Notes: generated from the letters alone by a model not told the origin. A stretch of 64,000 bases of DNA from Afifella aestuarii (GCF_004023665.1 NZ_SAUF01000001.1:372001-436000), one strand, 5' to 3'. Shown: positions 1-10,172, counted from the first letter of the stretch. Numbers and translations: made by a program.

Positions 1-369
1 GGCGGTGAGACGGGGCCGATCAAGGTGCGCGCCTGCGCGGCGCTCGACCACGCGCATATCTCCACGACCGACCCCAACATCTTCACCGCAGCGGAGAGAC
101 CGGCCTTCGAGAGGCTCTCGGCCCGGGCGCGGCTGACGCGCTACGGCTATGATTGCTACGCCTATGCGATGGTGGCGATGGGCGGCATGGATTGCGTCGT
201 CGAATCCGGGCTGAAGCCCTACGACATCGCCCCGCTCATCCCGATCATCGAAGGTGCGGGCGGCGCGGTGACGAGCTGGACCGGCGGGCCGGCGGCAGGC
301 GGCGGGCGGATCCTGGCGCTCGGCGACACACGTCTCACGCCTGAGGTGGAGGCGCTCCTGGCGACGTGA
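1..369 (+). CDS. hisN: Histidinol-phosphatase, inositol-monophosphatase family (3' part)
   Basis: The reading frame is open from base 1, so the start lies outside the window; 122 C-terminal residues are visible. The C-terminal signature of Mg-dependent inositol monophosphatase-like enzymes is present: a PYDIAP segment (the WDxAP-type motif whose Asp binds metal) followed by LIPIIEGAGG. In alphaproteobacteria this subfamily usually supplies the histidinol-phosphate phosphatase step of histidine synthesis; other monophosphatase substrates cannot be excluded because the N-terminal metal motifs are missing. The 3' end overlaps the convergent hydrolase gene by 35 bp. Confidence 0.8.
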   Translation, partial: GGETGPIKVRACAALDHAHISTTDPNIFTAAERPAFERLSARARLTRYGYDCYAYAMVAMGGMDCVVESGLKPYDIAPLIPIIEGAGGAVTSWTGGPAAGGGRILALGDTRLTPEVEALLAT

Positions 370-1327
370 ACACGGCGCGCCAGGCCTCGTCGGGCTCGCC
401 GATGAAGGCATCGAAGGCGGCCCAGAAGATCTCGCGGTAGCGGTCGTCCTCCTGAAGGATCTCATGCATGGCGCCGGCGATGCGGACATTGCCGACGGTC
501 TTGATGCGCATGGTGAACTCTTCGATCGCCCGGTTGGAGACGATGCTCTCCTGGCCGGCCATGGCGATGAGGACGGGAAGCGGCACGCGTTCGGCAAATT
601 CCGGCAGAGCGAGAAATTCCGCCGCGCGCAGGGCCGAATGCACCCAGGCCAAGGTCGGGCCGGAAAGGCCGAGCTCGGGATGCGCCTCGATCAATTCGCG
701 GACGCGCTCATAGCGTCTTTTGTCGGAGGTGACGCGGTTGCCCTCGAAGGGGCGGAGCTGAACGAGATTGCCGCGGAAGGGGCCGGCATACATCTCGCCG
801 AGGCCGAGATAATTCAGGATGCCCGTGACGACGCGCAGAAAATGTGTGCGCCCGCCTGAAAGCGCCAGAAGCGGCGCTGTCAGCACCATGCGCTCGACCT
901 GCGTGCGGGCGCGCGCGGCATAAAGGAGCGCGATGGCGGCGCCGGTCGAATGGGCGAGGATGTTGTAGGGCGGATGGCAGCGGGCGAGCGCCACCTCGCG
1001 CATCACCGTTTCGAGATCGACGAGATATTCGGAGAAATCGTCGACATGGCCCTTTCTCGGATCGCGCAGGCTGCGCGAGGAACCGCCCTGGCCGCGCCAG
1101 TCGAAGGTGACGACGGAATAGCCGCGGCGGCGCAATTCGGCGACGGTCTCGAAATATTTCTCGATGCATTCCGCCCGGCCGTGGAGGACGAGGACCGTGC
1201 CCCGCTTCGCCGAAGCCGCCGGATGCCACCAGGCGGTGCGCAGCTTGCGGCCATCGGGCGTCAGCACGAATTCGGCGTTCGTGCCGTCCGGGATCGGATT
1301 TTGCTCGGTTTCAAACAGAATGGCCAA
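335..1327 (-). CDS. Alpha/beta hydrolase, lysophospholipase (PldB-like)
   Basis: A 330-residue serine hydrolase of the monoacylglycerol lipase/lysophospholipase type, expected to cleave acyl esters of lysolipids. Visible motifs are the oxyanion-hole strand VLVLHGRAE, the nucleophile elbow AHSTG (Ser near residue 127, Ala replacing the usual first Gly) and a late AMHEIL catalytic His. The usual acid position reads AGQES, so Glu may replace Asp. The start is taken as TTG at 1327 because GGGAGG lies seven bases upstream; an in-frame TTG at 1408 has no such site. The protein has no signal peptide. It converges on hisN. Confidence 0.8.
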   Translation of the reverse strand: MAILFETEQNPIPDGTNAEFVLTPDGRKLRTAWWHPAASAKRGTVLVLHGRAECIEKYFETVAELRRRGYSVVTFDWRGQGGSSRSLRDPRKGHVDDFSEYLVDLETVMREVALARCHPPYNILAHSTGAAIALLYAARARTQVERMVLTAPLLALSGGRTHFLRVVTGILNYLGLGEMYAGPFRGNLVQLRPFEGNRVTSDKRRYERVRELIEAHPELGLSGPTLAWVHSALRAAEFLALPEFAERVPLPVLIAMAGQESIVSNRAIEEFTMRIKTVGNVRIAGAMHEILQEDDRYREIFWAAFDAFIGEPDEAWRAVFTSPGAPPPQA

Positions 1328-1520
1328 GGCTGCGCCTCCCGCAGCGCTGATACTGGGAAGTGGGTCGGGCGGCAAGCAGTGGCGTTGGTCCCCGATGGGG
1401 TGCCCCAAAAAGGGGAGCCGACGACCCGAAGGCCGCCGGCTCCGTCACCGGACGCTGGAGGGGGCAGTTGCAGCGCCCGATCTCTGGTGCTCCGTCGAGG
1501 GTGCCGGAGCCGTCATGGGC

Positions 1521-1937
1521 TTAGCGGTGACGCCAGCCGCCGTGGTGGCGACCGTCGTGACGGCGGTGCTTGGGGCCGATGCGGCTCACGCTGATGACAT
1601 GGCCGTTATAGGCGTTGACCCGGAGCATGACCGGGGCGCCGCGCCGGCCGCGGGCGGCGAGCGAATAGACGCGACCGCGGGTATCGAAATAGCGGACCGG
1701 GGTGAAGCCCTGGCGGCGCAGCTTGCGCGAGATGCGGTGCGTGCTGAGCTTATGGTTCCAGCGGCGCTCGTGATGGCGCCAGCCGCGGCCGCGATAATCG
1801 ACCTTGGTGACGGCGTCGCTGCGCTCGACTGTCATGCCGGCCTGGCCGGCGGCGATCGGCGCGGCACTGGCGCCCGCTGCGAGCGGCAGGAACGAGAGCG
1901 TCGCAAGACCGGCGGCGGCGAGAATGTTGAGTTTCAT
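1521..1937 (-). CDS. Small exported basic protein, PepSY-like C-terminus
   Basis: A 138-residue protein with a clear signal peptide (hydrophobic residues 5-24, probable cleavage after ASA near 25). The mature part is rich in Arg and His, with stretches such as RGRGWRHHERRWNHK and a His/Arg-rich tail. Its central part (ISRKLRRQGF, then VRYFDTRGRVYSLAA and VNAYNGHVISVSRI) resembles the repeat of PepSY-like periplasmic proteins common in rhizobia. GAGGAGA precedes the ATG by about eight bases. No enzymatic motif is visible; function unknown, perhaps periplasmic metal or protease regulation. Confidence 0.65.
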   Translation of the reverse strand: MKLNILAAAGLATLSFLPLAAGASAAPIAAGQAGMTVERSDAVTKVDYRGRGWRHHERRWNHKLSTHRISRKLRRQGFTPVRYFDTRGRVYSLAARGRRGAPVMLRVNAYNGHVISVSRIGPKHRRHDGRHHGGWRHR

Positions 1938-2090
1938 GGCTTCGTCTCCTCAGTGATGCGGAGGGGCTGCCCTCCATCGATGTTTGGAGACTAGGCGGAG
2001 CTCACTGAACTCGTTCAGAACCGGCCGTTCATCTGGCGTTCAGCGGCAAAAGCCCGGGAAACTGCGATTTTCACGCGCTGCACGAAAAGG

Positions 2091-2119
2091 CTTGAAAGGG
2101 ATTTTGGGAGTTCCCATTT
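2091..2119 (+). promoter_or_regulatory. RpoH (sigma-32)-type heat-shock promoter
   Basis: CTTGAAA at 2091-2097 and CCCATTT at 2113-2119, separated by 15 bases, match the known sigma-32 pattern (CTTGAAA, 13-16 bases, CCCCATTT). Transcription would begin near 2126, giving an hsp20 leader of about 95 nt. Confidence 0.7.
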
Positions 2120-2126
2120 CTCAATC

Positions 2127-2215
2127 GGGACGCCGAAAGGGTCCCGCGGAAAGGGCGGATCGGCTTTTGAGAGAGGCCGTCTTTTCCTTCTCAGAATGTC
2201 GCTTCAATGGAGGAC
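2127..2215 (+). promoter_or_regulatory. ROSE-like RNA thermometer in the hsp20 leader
   Basis: Three hairpins can be drawn in the predicted leader. Stem 1 pairs GGGAC (2127-2131) with GTCCC (2141-2145). Stem 2 is an eight-pair helix from 2161 to 2179. The last hairpin, 2198-2215, sequesters the Shine-Dalgarno GGAGGA (2209-2214) with the strand TCGCT (2199-2203). TCGCT fits the ROSE signature UYGCU and reproduces its known geometry: a U-A and C-G pair, an opposed G/G pair, a bulged C, then U-A. Family knowledge says such hairpins melt at heat-shock temperature and release the ribosome site. Confidence 0.72.
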
Positions 2216-2220
2216 TTCAG

Positions 2221-2703
2221 ATGCGTCAGTATGATTTGAGCCCGCTTTACCGTTCGACCGTCGGCTTCGACCGGTTGTTCAACATGCTCGATTCCATGGC
2301 AGGCTCGGAAAACGGCGGCCAGAGCTACCCGCCCTACAACATCGAGCGGACCGGCGAGACCGCCTACCGCATCACGATGGCCGTGGCCGGCTTTGGCGAG
2401 CGCGATATCGACATCGAATCGAAAGAGAACATTCTCACGATCAAGGCGCAGCGCAACGAGGACGAAAACGAGCGCGACCGCGAAATTCTCTATCGCGGGA
2501 TCGCGGCACGTTCCTTCGAGCGCCGCTTCCAGCTCGCCGACCATGTCGAGGTGACCGGCGCGACCTTGGAGAACGGCCTTCTCCACATCGATCTCGTGCG
2601 CGAGATCCCGGAGGCCATGAAGCCGCGGAAGATCGCGATCAGCGGTTCGGACAAATCCGAAAAGCAGATCGATGCGTCGATCGCGACCAGCAAGGCCGCC
2701 TGA
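2221..2703 (+). CDS. Small heat shock protein, Hsp20/IbpA family
   Basis: A 160-residue alpha-crystallin chaperone that holds unfolding proteins for refolding by DnaK/ClpB. The N-terminus (DLSPLYRSTVGFDRLFNML) matches class A rhizobial small heat shock proteins, the crystallin domain spans roughly residues 35-130, and its closing strand carries the conserved A-x-x-x-NGLLHIDL motif. The C-terminal IxI-type anchor is KIAI. The ATG is fixed by GGAGGA seven bases upstream, the same element that is buried in the thermometer hairpin. Both heat-shock transcription and translation control are predicted. The gene stands alone and has its own terminator. Confidence 0.92.
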   Translation: MRQYDLSPLYRSTVGFDRLFNMLDSMAGSENGGQSYPPYNIERTGETAYRITMAVAGFGERDIDIESKENILTIKAQRNEDENERDREILYRGIAARSFERRFQLADHVEVTGATLENGLLHIDLVREIPEAMKPRKIAISGSDKSEKQIDASIATSKAA

Positions 2704-2734
2704 CACCCCCGACCCGACCTCCAGTCATCGGTCG

Positions 2735-2762
2735 AAGGCGCCCCGCGAGGGGCGCCTTTTTT
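2735..2762 (+). terminator. Intrinsic terminator of hsp20
   Basis: The perfect stem GGCGCCCC/GGGGCGCC (2737-2744 and 2749-2756) with a four-base loop is followed by six T residues. It begins about 30 bases after the hsp20 stop codon. Confidence 0.9.
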
Positions 2763-2890
2763 GTTGGCACGGATTCCGTTCCGGCGGCAGACGCCCTGCG
2801 GCTTCAGTGTCGGGCAAGACGCCGGATCGGGTCTTTCGAGGATGGCGGATCCGCGCTGGTTTCGGGCGACATCACCGTGATGGCCTTGCG

Positions 2891-3445
2891 ATGAAATTGA
2901 TCGAACCGACACACACTGCTCTGTCCGCCTATCGGCGCGCGCTGGAGGATGGGTGGCAGCCTGACGATCGCCGCGCCGATGGCGCGACGCAGCAATTAAG
3001 GGAAATCGATGAAAATGCCGCGCAATTCCTCGCGCGTCTGAACGAGCGGAGCGTGCCGGATCGGCCGGTTCGCCTGCCGGACGGCTCCACGCGCCCCCGG
3101 CTTCCGAGCTTTCATTATTGGATCTGGGAAGAGGGGTTTTGCGGCCGGATAAGCGTGCGCTGGCAGCCCGGGACAAGCGAACTTCCGCCACATGTCCTCG
3201 GTCATATCGGATATTCGGTCGTGCCCTGGAGGCGGAACCAGGGTCTGGCGAGTGCGGCTCTTTTAAAGCTCTTGCCGGAGCTGCCGACGCTGGGCCTTCA
3301 TCATATCGACCTCGTGACCGATCTGACCAACGCGCCGTCACTCCGCGTGATCGAGAAAGCGGGCGGAAAGCTGGTGGAGCGTTTTCATCTGCCAGAGGGT
3401 TATGAGGATGCCGAGGCGCTGAGGTTCCGCATTGCGCTGACTTAG
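2891..3445 (+). CDS. GNAT-family N-acetyltransferase
   Basis: A 184-residue protein with the GNAT core in its C-terminal half: strand LGHIGYSVVPWRRNQGLAS provides the acetyl-CoA pyrophosphate loop (R-R-N-Q-G-L-A, a variant of Q/RxxGxG/A), followed by a strand/helix ending IEKAGGKL. The N-terminal half is less conserved. Substrate unknown; similar proteins acetylate small molecules or protein N-termini. The ATG at 2891 is the only ATG near the conserved start, but its ribosome site is weak. It follows the hsp20 terminator and converges with ltaE. Confidence 0.8.
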   Translation: MKLIEPTHTALSAYRRALEDGWQPDDRRADGATQQLREIDENAAQFLARLNERSVPDRPVRLPDGSTRPRLPSFHYWIWEEGFCGRISVRWQPGTSELPPHVLGHIGYSVVPWRRNQGLASAALLKLLPELPTLGLHHIDLVTDLTNAPSLRVIEKAGGKLVERFHLPEGYEDAEALRFRIALT

Positions 3446-3544
3446 TTTGTCTCGTCCCCGAGGCAGACCGCGCGTCCAGAGACAGGGCGCGCAGTGCGTC
3501 CACCTTGCGGTGGAGCCTCTTCGGCGGCTGCCGAAGCTTCCAGC

Positions 3545-4603
3545 CTAAAGCTTGGCGCCGAGGAGTTCGACGAAACGGTCAACCTCGTCTTCGCTCGTTT
3601 GGAAATTGGTGATGAGGCGCACAAGGATTTCGTCTTCGCCTTTCTCCATCTTCAGACCGTGCGGGCGCGGCCATTCCAGGAAGACGGCCCCGGCCTTGCG
3701 CAGGAAGCTCGCCTGCTCGCGCCCCAGCAAGGCGAAACTCTCATTGGTCTCGCTCGGCCAGGCGAGGCGGGGCTTGTCGGAGCTTTCGATGCCGGCGCGC
3801 AGGCGCTCGGCCATGGCATTGGCGTGGGCGGCGAGCCGCAGCCACAGATCGTCGGCGAGATAGGCCTGAAACTGGGCGGCGATGAAGCGGGTCTTGGAGA
3901 AGAGGTGGCCGGCACGCTTTCTGAGATAGGGAAGCTCGGCCGCCATTTTCGGATCGAAGAAGACGAGGGCTTCGGCGGAGACGCAGCCGTTCTTGGTGCC
4001 GCCGAAGGAGAGGATGTCGACGCCCTGGCGCCAGGTGATGTCGGCCGGGTTTTCGCCGAGATTGACGAGCGCATTGGCAAAGCGCGCCCCGTCCATGTGA
4101 ACGGGAAGGCCGCGCTCATGGGCGATGGCCGTCAGCGCCTCGACCTCCTGGCGCGTATAGATGGTGCCGACCTCGCTCGCCTGCGTCAGCGACAGCGCCA
4201 TCGGCTGGCCGGCATGCACGAAATCCGGCGAAAAGCGCGACACGGCATCCTTGAACTCGCCCGGATCGATTTTTCCGAGCGGGCCGTCGAGCTGCATCAG
4301 GCGGGCGCCGCCCGTCTGGAATTCCACCGCGCCGCATTCGTCGACGACGATATGGCTTTCGCGGTGGCAGAAGACGGCGCCGCCGGGCTTGTTGACCGCG
4401 GCGAGCGCGAGCGCGTTCGACGAGGTGCCGGTGCCGACGAAGAAGACGGCCACTTCCCGCTCGAAAAGCGCGTTGAAGCGGTCTTCGACGGCGCGGTCGA
4501 GGGCGCTCACCCCATAGGCATCGGCATGGCCGGCCGCCTGATGGGCGATCGCTTCCACGATTTCCGGCGCTGCGCCGGACCAATTGTCGCTGGCAAACTG
4601 CAT
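3545..4603 (-). CDS. ltaE: Low-specificity L-threonine aldolase
   Basis: A 352-residue PLP enzyme of the beta-eliminating lyase family that splits L-threonine or allo-threonine into glycine and acetaldehyde. The Schiff-base lysine is Lys204 in SFGGTKNGC, the cofactor-stacking His is His84 in RESHIVVDE, and Asp171 in HMDGARF should bind the pyridine nitrogen. The N-terminal FASDNWSGAAPEI is typical of the family and full length is preserved. It is transcribed alone, leftward. A long non-coding stretch lies upstream. The 3' flank (3499-3536) holds two short hairpins but no T-run. Confidence 0.9.
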   Translation of the reverse strand: MQFASDNWSGAAPEIVEAIAHQAAGHADAYGVSALDRAVEDRFNALFEREVAVFFVGTGTSSNALALAAVNKPGGAVFCHRESHIVVDECGAVEFQTGGARLMQLDGPLGKIDPGEFKDAVSRFSPDFVHAGQPMALSLTQASEVGTIYTRQEVEALTAIAHERGLPVHMDGARFANALVNLGENPADITWRQGVDILSFGGTKNGCVSAEALVFFDPKMAAELPYLRKRAGHLFSKTRFIAAQFQAYLADDLWLRLAAHANAMAERLRAGIESSDKPRLAWPSETNESFALLGREQASFLRKAGAVFLEWPRPHGLKMEKGEDEILVRLITNFQTSEDEVDRFVELLGAKL

Positions 4604-4760
4604 ATTGGCGGCTTAGGGCCGGCGCGCGTCTGGCGCAAGGGGGTGCGGCAGCCTGCGACGCCGGGACGAGCGCTCGGGGGCAGCCGTTTCGAGGTTTTCG
4701 CGGCAGGAAACGAAGGCTTGGAGAGTTCTGTCGATCGCGAGCGGTTTTTCTCGATGTTTC

Positions 4761-4793
4761 TCGGCTGTCTCTTGGCTGTTTCGCGGCTGTTTC
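4761..4793. repeat. Three imperfect 11-bp tandem repeats
   Basis: Units TCGGCTGTCTC, TTGGCTGTTTC and GCGGCTGTTTC lie head to tail, with a decayed fourth unit after them. No coding role is apparent. They lie about 160 bp upstream of ltaE. Confidence 0.6.
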
Positions 4794-5177
4794 TCTGTTG
4801 CTTCGGGCGGCGTTGCCGGCGCCTTCCTCAAGGTGATGTGCGAAAGCCCGACCGCGGCCGCAGGCTCCCGCGCGGCCGGCCAAGTCTCCGCCTCGGCCTT
4901 TGACAGACGAGCCCGCGAGGAACGCGGCAGGAGAAGTCATTCAGGATCGGGGATTTTTGGCGAAGTCCCATCTCTCCTTTGACGAGGCGCGAAAGTCTGG
5001 CATAGACGGTTGGCGAAAGCTGCCCAGCCGCGGCCGTGAAGCTTCTCTCCGCGACGGCGAAGCTTGCCACGGATTTCACCCTGCGGCACCGGCGACGACG
5101 CAACAGTTCCGTTCGGCCTTTGAACGGCGCGGAGAGTCGACTTGTCGTCTCTTGCAAAATTTGAGATGGTGAATGAA

Positions 5178-5198
5178 TAGGACAGGTCTTCTGTCCTA
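5178..5198. promoter_or_regulatory. Perfect palindrome, candidate operator upstream of gltB
   Basis: TAGGACAG and CTGTCCTA are perfect inverted 8-bp arms around a five-base centre (GTCTT). The site is about 235 bp upstream of the gltB start in an otherwise AT-richer patch. A weak promoter-like pair (TTGCAA at 5152, GAATAG at 5175) ends where it begins, so a bound dimer could block transcription. The cognate regulator is not recognised. Confidence 0.45.
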
Positions 5199-5433
5199 GT
5201 TGGTGGAGGGCGCCGGTCCCGAGATCGCCGACGACGAAGACGGGGCATTAAAGGGCCGAGCGAAGGGCATTCCGCTCAACCCGAATGTGCCCAACCAGTA
5301 TAAGTGTGAGCTTAGGCGTTAAGCCGATTGCTCGAGCCGCATGTCCTGAACGAGGCGTGCGACCCGAACGGAAGAGGTGCCCCGAGACGAAGGGTTTCGG
5401 TGCGGGGCGAGATGGCGGAGGCAGGCCGTGACG

Positions 5434-8400
5434 ATGGAACCTCACCTCAAGAGCGAGCGGATGCGCGCAGCGGCGCAGGCGTTTGAGCGCGCGGAGCGCG
5501 TGCGCGGAACGCGAAAAACGCCGGCTGCCGGCCAAGGTCTTCTCGATCCGCGCGGCGAGCGCGATGCCTGCGGCGTCGGCTTCATCGCCGATCTGAAGGC
5601 GCGGCCTTCGCACACGATCGTCGAGCACGGGCTCAAGATCCTCCACAATCTGACGCATCGCGGCGCTGTCGGCGCCGACCCCGAGGTCGGCGACGGGGCG
5701 GGCATGCTCATCCAGCTGCCGGACGCGTTCTTCCGCGGCGAGGCGGAGGCCCACGGCTTTTCGCTGCCGCCGCTCGGCCGCTATGCCGTCGGCGTCATCT
5801 TCATGCCGCAGGACGCGGAGCTGCGCCGGCATCTGGAAGGCGTCGTGGAACAGGTGGTGGCCGAGGAAGGCCAGACGGTGCTCGGCTGGCGCGACGTGCC
5901 GGTCGACAATTCCTGCCTGTCGAAGGCGCAGAAGATCCGCGCGGCGGAACCGGTGCACCGGCAGGTGTTCATCGGCGCGGCGGACGGGCTCGAGGGCGAC
6001 GATTTCGAGCGCCGCCTCTACATTCTGCGCAAGGTCATCTCCAACCGCATCTTCCACGAGAGCGACGGTCGCGACAAAGGCTTCTACATCGTCTCGATGT
6101 CGAGCCGCACCGCGGTCTACAAGGGCATGTTCCTCGCCCATCAGCTCGGCGAATATTACAAGGATCTGTCGGATCCGCGCTTCGCCTCGGCGCTCGCCCT
6201 CGTGCATCAGCGCTTCTCGACGAACACGTTCCCGTCCTGGAAGCTTGCCCATCCCTACCGGATGGTCGCCCATAACGGCGAGATCAACACGCTCAGAGGC
6301 AACGTCAACTGGATGGCGGCCCGCCAGGCGTCGATCTCCTCGCCGCTTCTCGGCGACGACATCGATAAATTGTGGCCGATCTCCTATGAGGGTCAGTCGG
6401 ACACGGCCTGTTTCGACAATGCGCTCGAATTCCTGACCATCGGCGGCTACGAACTCGCCCATGCGGCGATGATGCTGGTGCCGGAGGCCTGGGCCGGCAA
6501 TCCGCTGATGGACGAGAAGCGGCGGGCTTTCTACCAGTACCATGCGGCGCTGATGGAGCCGTGGGACGGGCCGGCGGCGATCGCCTTCACCGACGGACGC
6601 CAGATCGGTGCCACCCTCGACCGCAACGGGCTGCGGCCGGCGCGCTATGTCGTGACCGACGACGGCTTCGTCATCATGGCGTCCGAAGCCGGCGTCCTGC
6701 CGGTCGACGAAAGCTCGATCGTGCGCAAATGGCGGCTGCAGCCGGGTCGGATGCTGCTCATCGATCTTCAGGAAGGCCGCATCATCGACGACGGCGAACT
6801 GAAGGCGCGGCTTTCGGAAGGCAATCCCTATCGCCAGTGGCTCGCCCGCACGCAGATCGTTCTGGAAGACATGCCGGAGGTCGCCTCGCGCGCGCCGACG
6901 ACGGCTGCCTCGCTGCTCGATCGCCAGCAGGCGTTCGGCTATACGCAGGAAGACCTGAAGATCCTGATGGCGCCGATGGCGGTGACCGGTCAGGAGGCGA
7001 TCGGATCGATGGGATCGGATACGCCGGTCTCCGTGCTCTCCGACAAGCCGAAGCTGCTCTACACCTATTTCAAGCAGAACTTCGCCCAGGTGACGAACCC
7101 GCCGATCGATCCGATCCGCGAGGAAATCGTCATGAGCCTCGTCTCCTTCATCGGGCCGCGGCCGAACCTCTTCGATCTCGAAGGCCTGTCGGAGAGGAAG
7201 CGGCTCGAAGTGCGTCAGCCGATCCTCACCAATGCCGATCTCGAAAAGATCCGCGGCATCGGTGACATCGCCGACAACCATTTCCAGACGAAGACGCTCG
7301 ACATCACCTACAATGCGAGCCTCGGCGCCGATGGCATGGAAGACGCCCTCGACCGGCTGTGCCAGCGCGCCGAGCGGGCGGTGCTCGACGGCTACAACAT
7401 CATCATCCTGTCGGACCGCCTGGTCGGCCCGCAGCGCATCGCCATGCCGGCGCTTCTGGCGACGGCGGCCGTGCACCATCACCTGATCCGCAAGGGGCTC
7501 CGCACCTCGGTCGGCCTCGTGGTGGAGACGGGCGAGGCGCGCGAAGTGCATCATTTCGCAGTGCTCGCCGGCTACGGCGCCGAGGCGATCAACCCCTATC
7601 TCGCCTTCGAGACTTTGGCGCAGATGCATGAGCGCGGCGACTTCCCAGACGTCGTCGATGCGCGCGAAGTGGTGGAACGCTTCATCAAATCCGTCGGCAA
7701 GGGGATTTTGAAGGTGATGTCCAAGATGGGCATCTCCACCTACCAATCCTATTGCGGGGCGCAGATCTTCGATGCTGTGGGCCTGTCTTCGGCCTTCGTC
7801 GACCGCTTCTTCTTCGGCACGGCGACGATGATCGAAGGCGTCGGTCTTGCAGAGATCGCCGAGGAGACGGCACGGCGTCACCGCCTTGCCTTCGGCGACG
7901 ACCCGGTTCTGAGGCGCACGCTCGAAGTCGGCGGCGAATACGGCTTCCGCATGCGCGGCGAAGACCATGTGTGGACGCCGGATGCCGTGGCGCATCTGCA
8001 GCATGCGGTGCGCGGCGAAGGTTTCGACCGCTTCCGCACCTTCTCCGAGATGGTGAACGGCGAGGCGGCGAAGCGGCTGACGATCCGCTCGCTCTTCCGC
8101 ATCCGCGAGGCGGAGTCTATGGATGTCGAGCCGGTGCCTCTGGAAGAGGTGGAGCCGGCGGCGGAGATCGTGAAGCGTTTCGCGACCGGCGCGATGAGCT
8201 TCGGCTCTATTTCGCGCGAGGCGCATACGACGCTTGCGGTCGCCATGAACCGGATCGGCGGCAAGTCGAACACCGGCGAGGGCGGCGAGGAGCCGGAGCG
8301 CTTCGTGCCGAAGCCGAACGGGGATTCGGAGCGTTCCGCGATCAAGCAGGTCGCCTCCGGCCGCTTCGGCGTGACGACGGAATATCTCGTCAATTCCGAC

Positions 8401-10161
8401 ATGATGCAGATCAAGGTGGCGCAGGGCGCAAAGCCCGGCGAAGGCGGCCAGCTGCCCGGCCACAAGGTCGATGCGGTGATCGCGAAAGTCCGCCATTCGA
8501 CGCCGGGCGTCGGCCTCATTTCGCCGCCGCCGCATCACGACATCTATTCGATCGAGGATCTGGCGCAGCTCATTTTCGACCTGAAGAACGTCAATCCGGC
8601 GGCCGACGTGTCGGTGAAGCTCGTCGCGGAAGTGGGTGTCGGTACGGTTGCGGCCGGTGTCGCCAAGGCGCGCGCTGACCACATCACCATTTCCGGCTAT
8701 GACGGCGGCACGGGCGCCTCGCCACTCACCTCCATCAAGCATGCGGGTCTGCCCTGGGAGATCGGCCTTGCCGAGACCCATCAGACGCTGGTGCATGAGG
8801 GCTTGCGTTCGCGCGTGGCGCTGCAGGTCGACGGAGGGCTGAGGACCGGACGCGACGTGATCGTGGGTGCGCTCTTGGGCGCCGACGAATTCGGCTTCTC
8901 GACCGCTCCTTTGATTGCGGCCGGCTGCATCATGATGCGCAAATGCCATCTCAACACCTGCCCGGTCGGCGTCGCCACCCAGGATCCGGTGTTGCGCAAG
9001 CGCTTCCGCGGTGCGCCGGAGCATGTGATCAACTACTTCTTCTTCGTGGCCGAAGAGGTGCGCGAGATCATGGCGGCGATGGGCGTGCGCAAGCTCGAAG
9101 AGCTCGTCGGACGTTCCGACCGGCTCGACACGATGCCGCTCATCAAGCACTGGAAGGCGAAGGGGCTCGATTTCTCCAAGCTCTTCCATCGCCAGGACGC
9201 GCCTGACGACGAGGTCCGCTGGACAAGGCGCCAGGAGCATCCGATCGAGACGGTGCTCGATCGCAAGCTGATCAAGGAAGCGGCGCCGGCTCTCGAACGC
9301 GGCGAACCGGTGCAGATCGATGTGAAGGTCGCCAATCTCGACCGTTCGGTCGGCGCCATGCTGTCGGGCGAGATCGCCAAGCGCTACGGCCATGAGGGCC
9401 TGCCCGACGACACGATCGTGGTGAAGATGAAGGGAACGGCCGGCCAGTCCTTCGGGGCGTTCCTGGCCCGCGGCGTGACCTTCGACCTCGAAGGCGACGC
9501 CAACGATTATGTCGGCAAGGGACTGTGCGGCGGGCGCATCGTGGTGCGGCCGGCGGAGGGTTTCCAGCTTCCGGCGGAGCAGGCGATCATCGTCGGCAAC
9601 ACGCTGCTTTACGGCGCCGTCGAGGGCGAGTGCTATTTCTCCGGCGTTGCCGGCGAGCGCTTCGCCGTCCGCAATTCCGGGGCGATCGCGGTCGTGGAAG
9701 GCTGCGGCGACCATGGCTGCGAGTACATGACGGGCGGCATCGTCGTCGTCATCGGCGAGACGGGCCGCAACTTTGCGGCCGGCATGTCGGGCGGCATCGC
9801 CTATGTGCTCGACGAGGACGGCTCGTTCGAACGGCGCTGCAACCTCGCCATGGTCGAGCTCGAACCAGTGCCGGAGGAAGAGGCGCTTCTGGAAGAGCTG
9901 CACCACCATGGCGGCGACATGGAATGGCACGGCCGCGTCAACGTCTCCTCCAACATGAACACGCATGACGAGGAGCGGCTTTTGACGCTCATCACCAACC
10001 ATCACCATTACACGGGCTCCAAGCGTGCCAAGCACATCCTGGAGAACTGGGCGGACTTCCGGCCGAAATTCGTGAAGGTGATGCCGGTCGAATATCGTCG
10101 TGCCCTCGTCGAGATGGAAGAACGCCGCATGGGCGGCGGGCGACGCATCGCGGCGGAGTGA
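5434..10161 (+). CDS. gltB: Glutamate synthase [NADPH], large subunit
   Basis: A 1575-residue enzyme that, with GltD, converts 2-oxoglutarate plus glutamine into two glutamates. The propeptide ends before Cys46 in DACGVGF; after cleavage this Cys becomes the N-terminal nucleophile of the class II glutaminase domain. It is followed by the central domain, the FMN-binding synthase barrel ([25 protein letters not shown]) and the GXGXG beta-helix domain at the C-terminus. The three 3Fe-4S cysteines are Cys1165, Cys1171 and Cys1176 ([15 protein letters not shown]). ATG 5434 is chosen with GGAGG 12 bases upstream; an in-frame ATG 57 bases earlier is possible. Confidence 0.95.
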   Translation: MEPHLKSERMRAAAQAFERAERVRGTRKTPAAGQGLLDPRGERDACGVGFIADLKARPSHTIVEHGLKILHNLTHRGAVGADPEVGDGAGMLIQLPDAFFRGEAEAHGFSLPPLGRYAVGVIFMPQDAELRRHLEGVVEQVVAEEGQTVLGWRDVPVDNSCLSKAQKIRAAEPVHRQVFIGAADGLEGDDFERRLYILRKVISNRIFHESDGRDKGFYIVSMSSRTAVYKGMFLAHQLGEYYKDLSDPRFASALALVHQRFSTNTFPSWKLAHPYRMVAHNGEINTLRGNVNWMAARQASISSPLLGDDIDKLWPISYEGQSDTACFDNALEFLTIGGYELAHAAMMLVPEAWAGNPLMDEKRRAFYQYHAALMEPWDGPAAIAFTDGRQIGATLDRNGLRPARYVVTDDGFVIMASEAGVLPVDESSIVRKWRLQPGRMLLIDLQEGRIIDDGELKARLSEGNPYRQWLARTQIVLEDMPEVASRAPTTAASLLDRQQAFGYTQEDLKILMAPMAVTGQEAIGSMGSDTPVSVLSDKPKLLYTYFKQNFAQVTNPPIDPIREEIVMSLVSFIGPRPNLFDLEGLSERKRLEVRQPILTNADLEKIRGIGDIADNHFQTKTLDITYNASLGADGMEDALDRLCQRAERAVLDGYNIIILSDRLVGPQRIAMPALLATAAVHHHLIRKGLRTSVGLVVETGEAREVHHFAVLAGYGAEAINPYLAFETLAQMHERGDFPDVVDAREVVERFIKSVGKGILKVMSKMGISTYQSYCGAQIFDAVGLSSAFVDRFFFGTATMIEGVGLAEIAEETARRHRLAFGDDPVLRRTLEVGGEYGFRMRGEDHVWTPDAVAHLQHAVRGEGFDRFRTFSEMVNGEAAKRLTIRSLFRIREAESMDVEPVPLEEVEPAAEIVKRFATGAMSFGSISREAHTTLAVAMNRIGGKSNTGEGGEEPERFVPKPNGDSERSAIKQVASGRFGVTTEYLVNSDMMQIKVAQGAKPGEGGQLPGHKVDAVIAKVRHSTPGVGLISPPPHHDIYSIEDLAQLIFDLKNVNPAADVSVKLVAEVGVGTVAAGVAKARADHITISGYDGGTGASPLTSIKHAGLPWEIGLAETHQTLVHEGLRSRVALQVDGGLRTGRDVIVGALLGADEFGFSTAPLIAAGCIMMRKCHLNTCPVGVATQDPVLRKRFRGAPEHVINYFFFVAEEVREIMAAMGVRKLEELVGRSDRLDTMPLIKHWKAKGLDFSKLFHRQDAPDDEVRWTRRQEHPIETVLDRKLIKEAAPALERGEPVQIDVKVANLDRSVGAMLSGEIAKRYGHEGLPDDTIVVKMKGTAGQSFGAFLARGVTFDLEGDANDYVGKGLCGGRIVVRPAEGFQLPAEQAIIVGNTLLYGAVEGECYFSGVAGERFAVRNSGAIAVVEGCGDHGCEYMTGGIVVVIGETGRNFAAGMSGGIAYVLDEDGSFERRCNLAMVELEPVPEEEALLEELHHHGGDMEWHGRVNVSSNMNTHDEERLLTLITNHHHYTGSKRAKHILENWADFRPKFVKVMPVEYRRALVEMEERRMGGGRRIAAE

Positions 10162-10172
10162 GGCAAAGGTCG

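Larger units (their letters stand above)
4604..5433. other. Long intergenic region between ltaE and gltB
   Basis: About 830 bp with no reading frame that looks like a protein; the open frames present are Arg-rich and low-complexity with no recognisable motif. It should hold the leftward ltaE promoter and the rightward gltB promoter. Recognisable elements are a short tandem repeat (4761-4793) and a perfect palindrome (5178-5198), listed separately. Confidence 0.6.

Noticed and set aside
4613-5157. Several 70-110-codon frames in the ltaE-gltB gap
   Set aside because: Arg/Pro-rich, without ribosome sites or motifs; treated as non-coding.
5248-10035. Long minus-strand open frame of about 1595 codons opposite gltB
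   Set aside because: It is an antisense shadow of a GC-rich gene. The sense strand encodes complete GltB with catalytic motifs; the antisense product is His/Arg/Asp-rich with no recognisable domain.
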